DNA from: a virus
DNA: 26,542 bases
Reading direction: 5' to 3' (one strand)
IMG/VR virus record: IMGVR_UViG_3300045950_000168
Coordinates: 1-26,542 of that record
Each line of letters opens with the position of its first letter. The first letter of the stretch is position 1. The notes below the pieces were generated by a model. That model made no database searches. It saw only the letters and a program-made list of their open reading frames with translations, and was not told the origin of the DNA. Shown here one piece after another: positions 1 through 7,887 of the stretch. The translations under genes were made by a program, and so were the position numbers.

Positions 1-306
1 ACTGGCCGTGTTGTCATAGCTCGTCAGGATTTCCAACGCCACGTTCGGCGTCCCGATAGCCGAGACCGCTTGATACCACACACTCATGAAGAGGGATTGC
101 TCAACGTTGAGTGCTGACGAGAGCGTCGTGTCCATCGAGTCCGCGAAGACGTCTACACTATCCCACAAGACCGTCACGTTCGAGCTATAGCCGTTCAGGA
201 CATCGGCCTTCGCTGAGGGTGCACCTCGTAGCAGAAACGCGATCGCCAGCAGTACCATCCAGCCTCCCGGTAATCCCCATTGCAGCAGCATCCATTCCCG
301 TCGCAT
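1..306 (-). CDS. Partial secreted or membrane-anchored virion-type protein, 3' end outside window
   Basis: An open frame begins at ATG 306 behind AGAGGAGG and stays open to the window edge, giving the first 102 residues. The N terminus has Arg-Arg-Glu followed by a hydrophobic stretch at about residues 16-27 (WMVLLAIAFLL) and then an Ala-Lys-Ala-Asp sequence that could be a signal-peptidase site. The following part is Ser/Thr/Val-rich and resembles the beta-rich structural proteins encoded near phage capsid operons. It follows the adhesin-like gene by 19 bases and is probably in the same late transcript. A surface or virion-associated role is inferred from composition and context; I do not recognise the family. 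The gene lacks a stop only because the window ends. Confidence 0.7.
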   Translation of the reverse strand, partial: MRREWMLLQWGLPGGWMVLLAIAFLLRGAPSAKADVLNGYSSNVTVLWDSVDVFADSMDTTLSSALNVEQSLFMSVWYQAVSAIGTPNVALEILTSYDNTAS

Positions 307-325
307 CGCCGTCCCTCCTCTCACA

Positions 326-2500
326 TTACAGTTGATTCCCCGCATAGACCACCCAATCATAATTCGCCAGCGCCAGTGCATCTGCCGCTTGCACAGTATA
401 CCGCGCGTTCGCCCCCTCATAGGCATCCGGCACGCCGTCACTGGTCATCGGGACCCAGAACCCCCCAGTGATATTCGGGGCAAAGATCATGAGATCTACT
501 TGCGCATTGGTGTCCTCTCCCGCCGACGCTTTGGAGATTTTGAAGTCAAACGAGTCAATCGTGTCACAGTAGGCCATCGTCCCGTTCTTCGGAGCCGCCA
601 GGATGAACGCATACGGAATGTGGGTCGGTAAGGCCGCCCCCCCAATAGCATCGGTCAAGGAGGCATAGGTCACAGTCGTGCCAGTCAGGGAGGTCGCCGT
701 GTAGTCCGTGACCCAATAGGCATCCGCTGGCGTCTTGAGGATCATGAACGTGACTTTCGCATTCTCCGCCCCTCCCGCCGCCGCCTTCCGAATGTTGAAC
801 CCCGTGCTCGTGATACTCGACAGAATGACCTGCCGATCATCCTCATAGAGCACGAGGATCTTGGCATTGGTGATCGTGCCCGGCAAGGCCGAACTACTAT
901 TCACATCGGTCAGACTACTATAGGTCACGGCCACGTTCGTCAAACTACTCACCGTGTAGCTCGTGACCCAATGCTCCTGCCACCCACTCCCCCAATCGGC
1001 GAAGACCAGCACGTCCACCAACCCATTGTCCGCTCCCCCTGCCGCGCTCTTGGCAATCGTGAACCCCGTGCTCGTCACAGACGACACGTAACAGAGCCGA
1101 TCCGCCTTGTGGAGGAGCATGATGCGTGCACCCGTGATCGTCGTCGGGAGAGCAGTCCCCCGCACAGCATCAGTCAACGAGGCAAACGTCACGGTTGCGG
1201 AGGACGCCGGTTTCAGCGGAGCCGCCACAATCGCCCACACACGGGCGGTACTCCACGACCACGACATCGTGACGGTCGCCGCCCCCGCCTCACTCGATCC
1301 CGCCCCGATGTTGTCCAGTCCCGACGTCGAGTTCACCCGATTCCAGCGTTGCGTCTGGTTCGCTCCGGCCGTGATGGCCTCGTTGTCCTTGTTCTTCTCA
1401 ACCACGTCCACGACGAGGTCGCCCACCGCACTCGTCACGGCGACCGAGGCCGAAGTACTATTCCCCGTCGCCGTCGCCGCCGTCCCAAATGGCGTCGTTT
1501 GATGGACGTTGTAGTACGAACTGATCCCGACGATGTACGCCACTGACGCCGAGAACGTCACGACCACGTTGTTCGCCCCGGTCGGCGGATTGACGAGGTA
1601 CCAGAGTTCCGCCCGATGATACGTCCCGGTGTTCGTGAACGACAGCCGTGTCAGGCTTTGCCCGCCATAGGTGATCGTGCTCACCGATTGGGCGGCGGCA
1701 CTCCGAAACGACACCCCCACGACGAGGATACGATTACCCTGCGTCGTCCCGACCGTGTGGCTCTGCGTCACCGTTGCGGCTGACCCACTCGTGCTCGTCG
1801 TGGCATCGTGGACGATTGTCACGTCCACCGACGGGGCCACCGTCAAGTCTTTGGCAAAGTAGGCTCGGTATCGCTTGCCGGTGTAGTCATTCGCATTGTC
1901 GTCGAAGTACTCCCATCCAGCAACAGCGGTCGCCGATTCTCGGCTGAGCGTCAGGGCTTGCGTCGCCCGATCCGTGAAGTTGATCTTGAAGTGGAAGTTA
2001 TCCGTACCCGGATCGGTCGGGATCGTGAACGTGCAGGTAGGCGTAGTATCTTTCGCAAACCACAGATCGGCGGGGGTAACAAGGGCGGGAGCCAGCGGGA
2101 GGTTGTCAACGGTGAACGCCGAGGTCGTCGTCCATGCGGAGTCGGCGACCCCATCGTTGGCCCGAAGGCGCAGATAGACTTCATCTTCCACTTTCGAGCC
2201 AACGTCCGTCAAGGAGTTCCAGATGTAGGTGTGCGTCGTGCCGGCGCTGGACGTCGCCAAGCCCGTCACGCCGTCGCCCCCCGTCCCCATCGTGGCGGCA
2301 CTGTAGGTCGAGCCGTCCGTGCTCCACTGGACTTCCAGCGAGGCCGTGACCGTCAGGTCGGATTCCAAGACGTAGGTGACGGTCACCTCACCGGAGGCCC
2401 GAGCCTGCGCCGCCGGCGCCGAGATACTGGCGACCTTGACATCGGCCGGCGTGATCTCCAACTGCCGGGACGCCGAGACATCTCCGTAATTCACGGGCAT
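326..2500 (-). CDS. Large beta-domain repeat protein, putative virion adhesin or fibre
   Basis: 724 residues. Three parts are visible. Residues about 20-160 look like Ig/Fn3-type beta sandwiches (paired segments with Trp-Asn-Ser and a Ser-Ala-Trp motif). Residues about 225-430 form a Gly/Thr/Val-rich jelly-roll-like domain (RILVVGVSFR, ITYGGQSLTR, ELWYLVNPP) of a kind common in bacterial and phage surface proteins. Residues about 435-675 hold three copies of an 80-90-residue module, each opening with TY/TFxSLTD and containing a TSTGF-type turn followed by an (A)SAGG-like motif. There is no signal peptide, unlike both neighbours, which fits assembly into a particle. It follows the capsid gene cluster directly. 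Role as host-binding fibre, capsid-surface fibre or tail component is inferred; homology to a named family is not certain. Confidence 0.75.
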   Translation of the reverse strand: MPVNYGDVSASRQLEITPADVKVASISAPAAQARASGEVTVTYVLESDLTVTASLEVQWSTDGSTYSAATMGTGGDGVTGLATSSAGTTHTYIWNSLTDVGSKVEDEVYLRLRANDGVADSAWTTTSAFTVDNLPLAPALVTPADLWFAKDTTPTCTFTIPTDPGTDNFHFKINFTDRATQALTLSRESATAVAGWEYFDDNANDYTGKRYRAYFAKDLTVAPSVDVTIVHDATTSTSGSAATVTQSHTVGTTQGNRILVVGVSFRSAAAQSVSTITYGGQSLTRLSFTNTGTYHRAELWYLVNPPTGANNVVVTFSASVAYIVGISSYYNVHQTTPFGTAATATGNSTSASVAVTSAVGDLVVDVVEKNKDNEAITAGANQTQRWNRVNSTSGLDNIGAGSSEAGAATVTMSWSWSTARVWAIVAAPLKPASSATVTFASLTDAVRGTALPTTITGARIMLLHKADRLCYVSSVTSTGFTIAKSAAGGADNGLVDVLVFADWGSGWQEHWVTSYTVSSLTNVAVTYSSLTDVNSSSALPGTITNAKILVLYEDDRQVILSSITSTGFNIRKAAAGGAENAKVTFMILKTPADAYWVTDYTATSLTGTTVTYASLTDAIGGAALPTHIPYAFILAAPKNGTMAYCDTIDSFDFKISKASAGEDTNAQVDLMIFAPNITGGFWVPMTSDGVPDAYEGANARYTVQAADALALANYDWVVYAGNQL

Positions 2501-2539
2501 CGCTGAGTCCCTCCCCTCCGTTACGTCAGGTCAGGGGGC

Positions 2540-3226
2540 TCAATCGCTCTTATCCGTGAATTGCAGTGTCACCACCGGGGCGATCCCGCCCGTCGCCGAC
2601 GCCCCCGGTACGACCTTCAAGGAGCACACGTCCGCCGCCGAGAAACTCACGTCCGTCGTGTTGCTCCCGGTCGCCGCCCCTGACGCCACCGACACGCTGT
2701 CCCGGTTGCTCCCGGAGAAGAAGACGACCGCACACGCCGCCGTCGCCACGTTGTTCCGGGTAGCGACTTGCGCCCGCAGGACGGTGATGTCCGATTCGAG
2801 CGTGATGACCGCCGGCCATGTGGCCGCCGCCTGCGACAGGCTGTCGAGATGTCCGAAGACCATGGTTTTCAGAATCGGGGCCTGATCCACGTAGAACGCC
2901 TTTGCCGTCTTGATCGAATCATCGGCGTTGGCCTTCCCCGTCGTGGTCAGGTGCGCCGCCCCGAAATCCCACGTGCCATTCGTCGCATTCGAGATCGTCT
3001 CGTCATTCGTGCCGGTGAACTCCGGGGTGTTCGCGGTCACGTCGAGACGCCCATTGAATGCCCACACATTGTTTGTGGCATTCGAGATCGTCTCGCTATT
3101 GCTCCCCGTGATCTCCGGCGTATCCGACAGTTTCAGGCGACCGAGGTTCGTGACCGCCGCCCACACCGTCACGGCAGACGCCAACAACACCCCGAAGAGG
3201 AGGTACTTGATACGTAACTTCATCAT
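2540..3226 (-). CDS. Signal-peptide-bearing beta-repeat protein
   Basis: 228 residues starting at ATG ATG behind GGAGTGAG. The N terminus (Lys-Leu-Arg-Ile-Lys then LLFGVLLASAVTVWA) is a textbook signal peptide or membrane anchor with a likely cleavage after Ala-Ala around residue 24. Next come two imperfect copies of a 31-residue unit built on TPE-(I/F)TG-(S/T)N-(S/D)ETISNATN, near residues 36-90. The remaining half contains VITLESDITVLRAQVATRNN and a Ser/Ala-rich beta region with two isolated cysteines. It lies between the capsid gene and the large repeat protein. Secretion of a late phage product is unusual; it might be an exported surface protein or a virion protein with a hydrophobic N terminus. 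Function unknown. Confidence 0.75.
   Translation of the reverse strand: MMKLRIKYLLFGVLLASAVTVWAAVTNLGRLKLSDTPEITGSNSETISNATNNVWAFNGRLDVTANTPEFTGTNDETISNATNGTWDFGAAHLTTTGKANADDSIKTAKAFYVDQAPILKTMVFGHLDSLSQAAATWPAVITLESDITVLRAQVATRNNVATAACAVVFFSGSNRDSVSVASGAATGSNTTDVSFSAADVCSLKVVPGASATGGIAPVVTLQFTDKSD
2985..3095 (-). repeat. Direct repeat inside the secreted-protein gene
   Basis: An identical 18-base word, gcattcgagatcgtctcg on the plus strand, occurs at 2985-3002 and again at 3078-3095, 93 bases (31 codons) apart. It encodes the ETISNAT core of the duplicated protein unit. Nucleotide identity in the core with divergence around it suggests an internal tandem duplication kept under selection. 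Confidence 0.8.
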
Positions 3227-3247
3227 GCGAGTCTCACTCCTCTCCGA

Positions 3248-4438
3248 TTACACGCCGCCTCGGACAATCTGCCGATAATCATTGTGAGCGACACCACCCA
3301 TGTAGCCAAAGCGGTACCGGGTGATGATGTCCTTCTCGAAGTACGCGTCGCTGTTCGTGCCCTGTGTCAGGGTTTCCGGTCGCCAGCCCCACCGCCACAT
3401 GAGTTGTCGAGAGCAATTCCCGATGTACCACGTGGTGTTCGTGTTGATATAGGCCGACTGCACGATCTGCAAGCCCCCACGCCCCCCACCGGGACCGTAG
3501 ACGTTCGGCGCCCGGTTCGCCGTGTCCGGCGCCGTGATCGACGTGACGAGCTGCCACGCCGTCCCGTAGAGGTTCGGGTGGATCACGAGCTGGCGGGGCG
3601 TCACCATGATCTTATTACCCTTCTCGTTCACCATCTTGGCAAACAGATCGTAGGCGGCGTCTAACCCCGCTGTGTCCAGCGTGTTCGAGATCGCATTGTC
3701 ATTGACCTGCTTGTCGATGACCGTCGCATGGGTATCGGCGTAGAACTGCGCCTGCGTGATCGCCGTCCCATCGTAGACGAAGCCCCGCAAAGTGGTCGTC
3801 GTCTCTGTCGCAAACGCCGCACGCGGCCGCATCTCCAGTGTCTCGATAATCATCTGCGCCCGGTGCGCCCCGGATTCCTCCCCAATCGCCTGCGCCCGTT
3901 CGAGGATCGTGTTCGTCTGGTCGAAGCGCACCATCTCTCGACTAATGCCGATCATCCGCCCGAACTTCCCGATCCGAATCAAGACGTTCTTCTCCGATAG
4001 CCCGGTCTCCTGATAGTCCATGAACTCCGGGACTTCCAAGAGACCATCGCCGGCCCCATACCCCGCCTGCGTCGAATCCGGGAACGAGACGGCATCCCCT
4101 TCCGTCACCAACGCTCCCACGTCCCCGATCGTGCGGTCGTAGGCAGCAATGATCGTCCGATCAATGAGTTCGCCGGTGATGTTCGGAAACGCCGAGGCCG
4201 AGACTGCTTCCACCACCTGCTGCGGACTCACATTCCGGCGGTACATGATGTCCTCCGCGTTCTCGACCAGTCCCTCGAACAGGGCCCGGATCGAGAACTC
4301 GGTGGGCGACACCTTCTTGGCATCCAGCATCCGCCGGAGCTGCACCGTCATGTGATCGGCGACAAGGTGCGCATTGTCTGCGCCGCATTCCTCGACGTGC
4401 TTCTGCCGCCACTGCTGAATCTGATCTTTCCGTATCAT
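3248..4438 (-). CDS. Major capsid protein, HK97-fold type
   Basis: 396 residues from ATG 4438 (AGAGGA just upstream), a usual size for an HK97-fold capsid subunit. Sequence supports this fold loosely: a helical N-terminal arm (residues about 1-60), an extended region with LIDRTIIAAYDRTIGDVGALVT, a long P-domain-like segment (GREMVRFDQTNTILERAQAIGEESGA), and a C-terminal part with beta strands around NTTWYIGNCSRQLMWRWGWRP and a final YRFGYMGGVAHNDYRQIVRGG. Position is decisive: directly after protease/scaffold and a small decoration-like gene. A longer open frame upstream to 4618 overlaps the preceding gene and is not used. It should form the icosahedral shell of the head after scaffold removal. 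Confidence 0.88.
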   Translation of the reverse strand: MIRKDQIQQWRQKHVEECGADNAHLVADHMTVQLRRMLDAKKVSPTEFSIRALFEGLVENAEDIMYRRNVSPQQVVEAVSASAFPNITGELIDRTIIAAYDRTIGDVGALVTEGDAVSFPDSTQAGYGAGDGLLEVPEFMDYQETGLSEKNVLIRIGKFGRMIGISREMVRFDQTNTILERAQAIGEESGAHRAQMIIETLEMRPRAAFATETTTTLRGFVYDGTAITQAQFYADTHATVIDKQVNDNAISNTLDTAGLDAAYDLFAKMVNEKGNKIMVTPRQLVIHPNLYGTAWQLVTSITAPDTANRAPNVYGPGGGRGGLQIVQSAYINTNTTWYIGNCSRQLMWRWGWRPETLTQGTNSDAYFEKDIITRYRFGYMGGVAHNDYRQIVRGGV

Positions 4439-4460
4439 TCCTCTGTCACCCCCTTCATGC

Positions 4461-4934
4461 TTACGTGTCTGCCTTGTCCCAGAGACCAGCCCCAGCTGCT
4501 CGGGCCCCCACGACCTCCCGACTATCTGTGAACACCTTGACCGGCCCCGTGCCCGCCGTGTCAAGTTGCTGCATCGACCAGAAGATGATGTCCACCCCAC
4601 TTCCGGCATCCGCCGCAAACGTCCAGTCCGTCCCGTTCGCGCCCGCCGAGTAGATCAACCCGTCGCCGATGTCCAGGGCCGTCGCCGAGGCGAGCGTCAC
4701 TCGACATGTGCATCGGGTGGCAACCACGATCGGGAACGTCTCTCCATTCAGCGACGCGTGGAGCGATGGCCCAATAAACGTGTCCGAATCGGCTGCCGCA
4801 TCCACCACGACGGCTAGATCCGACGCAAGATTGATCAGATCCCCCGGTGCCACGAGCGTCGCCGAGGCAATCGGCACGTCCACGAGCGTCAGGGCGTCGT
4901 AGCCGGTGATTGTGATATTACTGGTAACTGCCAT
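4461..4934 (-). CDS. Probable head decoration protein
   Basis: 157 residues, ATG 4934 preceded by GGGGGAAGAGG. The sequence is rich in Ala, Thr, Val and Asp with short alternating beta strands and no transmembrane segment; examples are ITITGYDALTLVDVP near the start and GTDWTFAADAGSGVDIIFWSM near residue 105. Such small beta-rich proteins encoded between the prohead protease and the major capsid protein are commonly capsid decoration or stabilising proteins. That assignment rests on gene order and composition, not on a recognised motif. It is spaced 21 bases from the upstream protease gene and 22 bases from the capsid gene. Confidence 0.65.
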   Translation of the reverse strand: MAVTSNITITGYDALTLVDVPIASATLVAPGDLINLASDLAVVVDAAADSDTFIGPSLHASLNGETFPIVVATRCTCRVTLASATALDIGDGLIYSAGANGTDWTFAADAGSGVDIIFWSMQQLDTAGTGPVKVFTDSREVVGARAAGAGLWDKADT

Positions 4935-4955
4935 AGTGCCTCTTCCCCCTTTCGC

Positions 4956-5357
4956 TTAATGGCCGAGAATCGCTAAGCACACCTCATCCGAGGCCGTCCC
5001 CGGCGTGAGTGTCCCATTCGTACTATCCGATGCCGTCGAGGCTCGGACACCGAGGTTCGTCGGCTTCCCACTCGTGCGGAAGACCACCGCCTCTTGCGCC
5101 GCGATCGCCTCCGCCACCTTCTCCGTCGGCAACGCCATGAGCATGTCCACGAATGTCGGCGAGACCAGATGCTTCGGCAGCCGTGAGGCCGAGACTTGCT
5201 CCTCGATCTGCTGGCGATAGGCTCGGACCCGCTCTGCCTCCTCGATCTGCGCCTGCTTCGTCTTTATTTCAGCATGTCCCTGCTCCAGTGCTGCCAGCCG
5301 GGTCGTCAGCGGCGAGAACAGCTCGGTGATTGCTTGTCGAATCTCCTCATCAGTCAT
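4956..5357 (-). CDS. Possible internal-start product: free scaffold domain
   Basis: Inside the protease gene, ATG 5357 is in frame and is preceded by GAAGGGGG at eight bases, a good ribosome site. Translation from here would give a 133-residue protein starting MTDEEIRQAI, which is precisely the coiled-coil scaffold-like tail without the protease. In-frame internal starts that make a separate scaffold are established in other phages (lambda C/Nu3, for example). This is inferred from the sequence only. Confidence 0.45.
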   Translation of the reverse strand: MTDEEIRQAITELFSPLTTRLAALEQGHAEIKTKQAQIEEAERVRAYRQQIEEQVSASRLPKHLVSPTFVDMLMALPTEKVAEAIAAQEAVVFRTSGKPTNLGVRASTASDSTNGTLTPGTASDEVCLAILGH

Positions 5358-6581
5358 GGTATTTTCCCCCTTCTCCGTGTGTGTGATCCCCCCGGTCTGC
5401 GCTTCGGCGTACTCGCCGATCTTAGCGGCCTTCAAGAGCCGCTCCACTTTTTCCCGCACGGCCTGCGGGATACCAAACATGATCTTCTTGCCCCGGAACT
5501 GCCCGGTCTTCAAAATGGTGGAAATCGCCCGCAACGCCCCCTTGTAGATCGTGTTCCCCACTTTATACGGGAGATGCCACGTCCCTTTCACAGCAGGATC
5601 ACCCACGATCAAGTGATCGTCTGCGGTGAGCGTCGCTTTGTCCACCTTCCCCCATGAGGCGTCAGAGAACGTGTAGCCTTCACTTGCATCGAGCATCGTC
5701 CACGTCACGTCCGCATCGCCGGGCAGATCGGTTTCGTGCACCGCATACCCGAAGAGGTCGAGATCCATGCCACACGAGGCCATCACGTTCCCATAGCGCT
5801 CGATCAGCACCGACCAGTCAATCTGCGACAGGAGATCACGCAAGTCCGTCAACGCCTTATCAAACGCAACCGACTTGTCCTCATCGGTCGCTGGATTCCC
5901 TGGATGGTGGATGTTCTGCATCACCTGATTGAACTCGCTCCACACGTCCCAGAGTTTGTCTCGCTCAGCAGAGGCTTTCTGTCGCTCAGCGTGCACGGCC
6001 TTCACATCCATCATCGACATCGGAAAGTTATTGTTCTGCATCGCTTCTCCTTCCTCGTCACCCATCGCCTGCAAGACATGCATGACGTGCCCTCCCGCCG
6101 ACGGGAACGCCACGAAGTCCGCTCTGGCTCGCAGCACTTCCTCCACCACATGCCCCGTCCGGCCTTCGGCCTCCCCTCGCGGATTCACCCGCACCTGCGC
6201 ATCAATCGAGAGACCCACCTCCGAGGGATGCGCTTTCGCCTCATCATAGAACCACGACGTGCGAGGATTCGTCGTCATTCGCAATTTCGCCATCGTCATC
6301 CCGTCACCCGCCCACGCCTCTTGCACGGTCGCCGCCCAATCCAAGAGCGAGCGTCCAACTTTCTTCGTCTGCTCATCGATCTTGTGGTCGGCGAACGTCT
6401 TCCGTGAGGCCAAGAGTTTCTCCGCAAACGACTCGGCCACGCCCTTCGAGTAGTAGCGACCGTTACCTGACCAGCCCGCCTGAATCACCCGCACGACGAC
6501 TTCCTTCGCCGCATCATCGAACGACGCCTCGGTCAGGTCTTGCGTCACCAACACATGCTGAAGTTCCGTTGCCACCATCAT
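4956..6581 (-). CDS. Prohead protease fused to scaffold-like C terminus
   Basis: 541 residues. Residues about 28-165 match phage prohead proteases: a GWSGNGRYY motif (37-44), TFADHK with His66, GLSID with Ser125, then HVVEEVLRARADFVAFPSAGG (144-164), the usual end of the protease domain. A middle region (about 180-390) contains a short domain with DASWGKVDKATLTADDHLIVGDP and LPYKVGNTIYKGALRA. The last 130 residues (from about 409) are a charged coiled coil, ALEQGHAEIKTKQAQIEEAERVRAY, as in scaffolding domains. The protein should guide prohead assembly and then cut scaffold and capsid. ATG 6581 lies only two bases after GGAG; ATG 6578 is better spaced and may be the true start. The gene follows a promoter-terminator leader. 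Confidence 0.85.
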   Translation of the reverse strand: MMVATELQHVLVTQDLTEASFDDAAKEVVVRVIQAGWSGNGRYYSKGVAESFAEKLLASRKTFADHKIDEQTKKVGRSLLDWAATVQEAWAGDGMTMAKLRMTTNPRTSWFYDEAKAHPSEVGLSIDAQVRVNPRGEAEGRTGHVVEEVLRARADFVAFPSAGGHVMHVLQAMGDEEGEAMQNNNFPMSMMDVKAVHAERQKASAERDKLWDVWSEFNQVMQNIHHPGNPATDEDKSVAFDKALTDLRDLLSQIDWSVLIERYGNVMASCGMDLDLFGYAVHETDLPGDADVTWTMLDASEGYTFSDASWGKVDKATLTADDHLIVGDPAVKGTWHLPYKVGNTIYKGALRAISTILKTGQFRGKKIMFGIPQAVREKVERLLKAAKIGEYAEAQTGGITHTEKGENTMTDEEIRQAITELFSPLTTRLAALEQGHAEIKTKQAQIEEAERVRAYRQQIEEQVSASRLPKHLVSPTFVDMLMALPTEKVAEAIAAQEAVVFRTSGKPTNLGVRASTASDSTNGTLTPGTASDEVCLAILGH

Positions 6582-6590
6582 CGCTCCACA

Positions 6591-6629
6591 AGAAAAAGCC
6601 GAACACCGCAGGTTCCTGGATGTTCGGCT
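6591..6629 (-). terminator. Intrinsic terminator just before the protease start
   Basis: On the minus strand a 9-bp perfect stem AGCCGAACA/TGTTCGGCT (plus-strand arms 6597-6605 and 6621-6629) with a 15-base loop is followed by TTTTTCTT. It has a T-run only in the minus direction. It lies downstream of the promoter at 6674-6703 and ends just before the protease ribosome site, so it must be bypassed for capsid gene expression from that promoter. Confidence 0.85.
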
Positions 6630-6643
6630 CACTTCGACAGCCG
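6625..6643 (-). promoter_or_regulatory. Possible antiterminator hairpin competing with the terminator
   Basis: Minus-strand CGGCT (plus 6639-6643) can pair with AGCCG (plus 6625-6629) over a nine-base loop. AGCCG is also the first five bases of the terminator stem, so the two hairpins exclude each other. The helix is short but GC-rich. The arrangement resembles an attenuator; function is inferred. Confidence 0.4.
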
Positions 6644-6673
6644 CTCTATCTGGACTCTTCTCAACTATCTCTC

Positions 6674-6703
6674 AAGATACAGCGACCCCTCCACGCTTGT
6701 CAA
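6674..6703 (-). promoter_or_regulatory. Sigma70-type promoter of the capsid operon leader
   Basis: Minus strand TTGACA (plus 6698-6703), 18-base spacer, TATCTT (plus 6674-6679). The -35 is a perfect consensus and sits in a small palindrome GCTTGACAAGC. Transcription would begin near 6667 and meet the terminator after roughly 40-75 bases. It lies in the 145-base gap after the HTH gene. Confidence 0.75.
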
Positions 6704-6726
6704 GCAAAAAATCATCAGCTATGTTC

Positions 6727-6924
6727 CTATTTGTCCCCGTTTATCCCATTTTTTTTGAAAGTATGCGGTTGAAGCATGGCATCAACCACCATTTTCAGAA
6801 TCCGCCAATGACCATGCCCCACCCGAACCGCCGGAAGTTTCCCCTCAGCAATCCACCGCCGCACCGTCTTGGGATGCACAGCAAAGCGATGTGCCACGAT
6901 GTCTACCGTGTAATACTCTGTCAT
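6727..6924 (-). CDS. Small excisionase/MerR-like HTH protein
   Basis: 65 residues from ATG 6924, which overlaps the stop of the previous gene as ATGA. Residues 5-41, with TVDIVAHRFAVHPKTVRRWI and then AEGKLPAVRVGHGHWRI, are a clear winged HTH of the excisionase/MerR kind: helix-turn-helix, the WI-x-EGKLPA turn and the R-V-x-x-x-x-W-RI strand. It should bind DNA. It is the last gene of the connector block and lies immediately upstream of the capsid promoter, so it could control that promoter, an inference from position alone. No integrase is near, so an excision role is not supported here. Confidence 0.85.
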   Translation of the reverse strand: MTEYYTVDIVAHRFAVHPKTVRRWIAEGKLPAVRVGHGHWRILKMVVDAMLQPHTFKKNGINGDK

Positions 6925-7223
6925 CGGGCCCGCTCCCACGCCGCACACAAGGCGGCAGCGTCATGTTCGGGCACAACAGTCACCTCTTCAGTCAGCGTCA
7001 GGACGCGTCCCCGCTTGATTTTCAAGAAGAGGCGACCATCGTACGCCGGATTCACCATCCGCTGGCTCAAGGCGTCCCACACCATCCACCATGCCACGCC
7101 TCCCTCAGCCTGCTCATGCTCGTCATCGACGATCCGCCGCAACGAGTCCGCAAAGTAGGAGAGCGCCACACGCCATTGATGCAGTGTCCATCCCTGCGGA
7201 GGATCAGGCATGTCCATCATCAT
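6921..7223 (-). CDS. Small protein of the connector block, function unknown
   Basis: 100 residues, starting with three consecutive ATG codons at 7223/7220/7217 behind GGAGGAGG; the first overlaps the previous stop (TCATGA). It is mainly helical with conserved-looking aromatic residues (GWTLHQWRVALSYFADSLRR, AWWMVWDALSQRM) and ends with a beta-like segment. No cysteine motif or membrane segment. The longer open frame to 7358 runs into the preceding gene and is not used. It lies in a row of roughly 100-residue genes between MuF and the capsid operon, where head-completion and neck proteins are expected, but no motif confirms such a role. Confidence 0.7.
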   Translation of the reverse strand: MMMDMPDPPQGWTLHQWRVALSYFADSLRRIVDDEHEQAEGGVAWWMVWDALSQRMVNPAYDGRLFLKIKRGRVLTLTEEVTVVPEHDAAALCAAWERAR

Positions 7224-7537
7224 GACGGCCTCCTCCGACGAACTAACGGCACACCATTTGGATCGATCAAGCCACCACCCCCACCACCAAACATCTGCTG
7301 AATCACTTGCTGCACGACCGGCACCATCGTTTGTTGCAAAGTCACGGTGTCCACCCACGTTGTCGCATCATCCAGCACTCGAATCAGATCGTGGAGATGC
7401 TCTCCTAACGGAAACTCCGCATCCCCCACGATCTCCGTGCGGCGAGAGGCATGCAACACCAACGTCACCCGGAAGATCGGAGGACTTTCCGTCGGGGCAT
7501 CGGGAAACAAGGCATCAGACCGTAATTCCGCCATCAC
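7220..7537 (-). CDS. Small protein with poly-Gly tail, function unknown
   Basis: 105 residues. AAGGAG lies seven bases before a GTG at 7537 and ten before an ATG at 7534; either may be the start. The first half is beta-like (IFRVTLVLHASRRTEIVGDAEFPLG), the second is helical with Gln/Val (TVTLQQTMVPVVQQVIQQMF) followed by six glycines and a short basic tail. The next gene overlaps its stop. The flexible Gly stretch suggests a hinge or a disordered C terminus. I do not recognise the family; location suggests a structural component. Confidence 0.7.
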   Translation of the reverse strand: MMAELRSDALFPDAPTESPPIFRVTLVLHASRRTEIVGDAEFPLGEHLHDLIRVLDDATTWVDTVTLQQTMVPVVQQVIQQMFGGGGGGLIDPNGVPLVRRRRPS

Positions 7538-7551
7538 ATCATCACTCCTTT

Positions 7552-7887
7552 CTAGCTAAGCAGTACAACGTCGTGTGCGGTATCCCACGCCACAAGGAAT
7601 CGGCCAAGCAACACCTTCCAAACATTGACCTCACGAATAAGGGATTGAAACTCACCAGCCGTGTTCTCGACCACCACGTCCGGGCATCGCTCACGCACAG
7701 CCAGTTCCAAGATCGCCGTCAAGTCAGTGCGTCGTCCGATGTCGAGCACCGACCGCCACGACGCCTGCCAATGACGACAGACGAAGCACCGGGTCGCTTC
7801 CAGACGAGGAGCTTCCTGCGCCAGCGGCGTCACGTTGTGATACGAACCGGCGTACCGTCGATCATAAGGACGATAGAGCCACCTCAT
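7552..7887 (-). CDS. Small protein of the connector block, function unknown
   Basis: 111 residues from ATG 7887, overlapping the previous stop (ATGA). It begins MRWLYRPYDRRYAGSYHNVTP, has a CFVCRHWQ segment (single Cys-x-x-Cys) near residue 35, then alternating helical and beta segments (DLTAILELAVRERCPDVVVEN, WKVLLGRFLVAWDTAHDVVLL). Longer reading to 8010 is rejected because it would overlap the previous gene by over 100 bases. No recognised family; part of the overlapping chain 7220-8799, which is probably co-translated. Confidence 0.7.
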   Translation of the reverse strand: MRWLYRPYDRRYAGSYHNVTPLAQEAPRLEATRCFVCRHWQASWRSVLDIGRRTDLTAILELAVRERCPDVVVENTAGEFQSLIREVNVWKVLLGRFLVAWDTAHDVVLLS

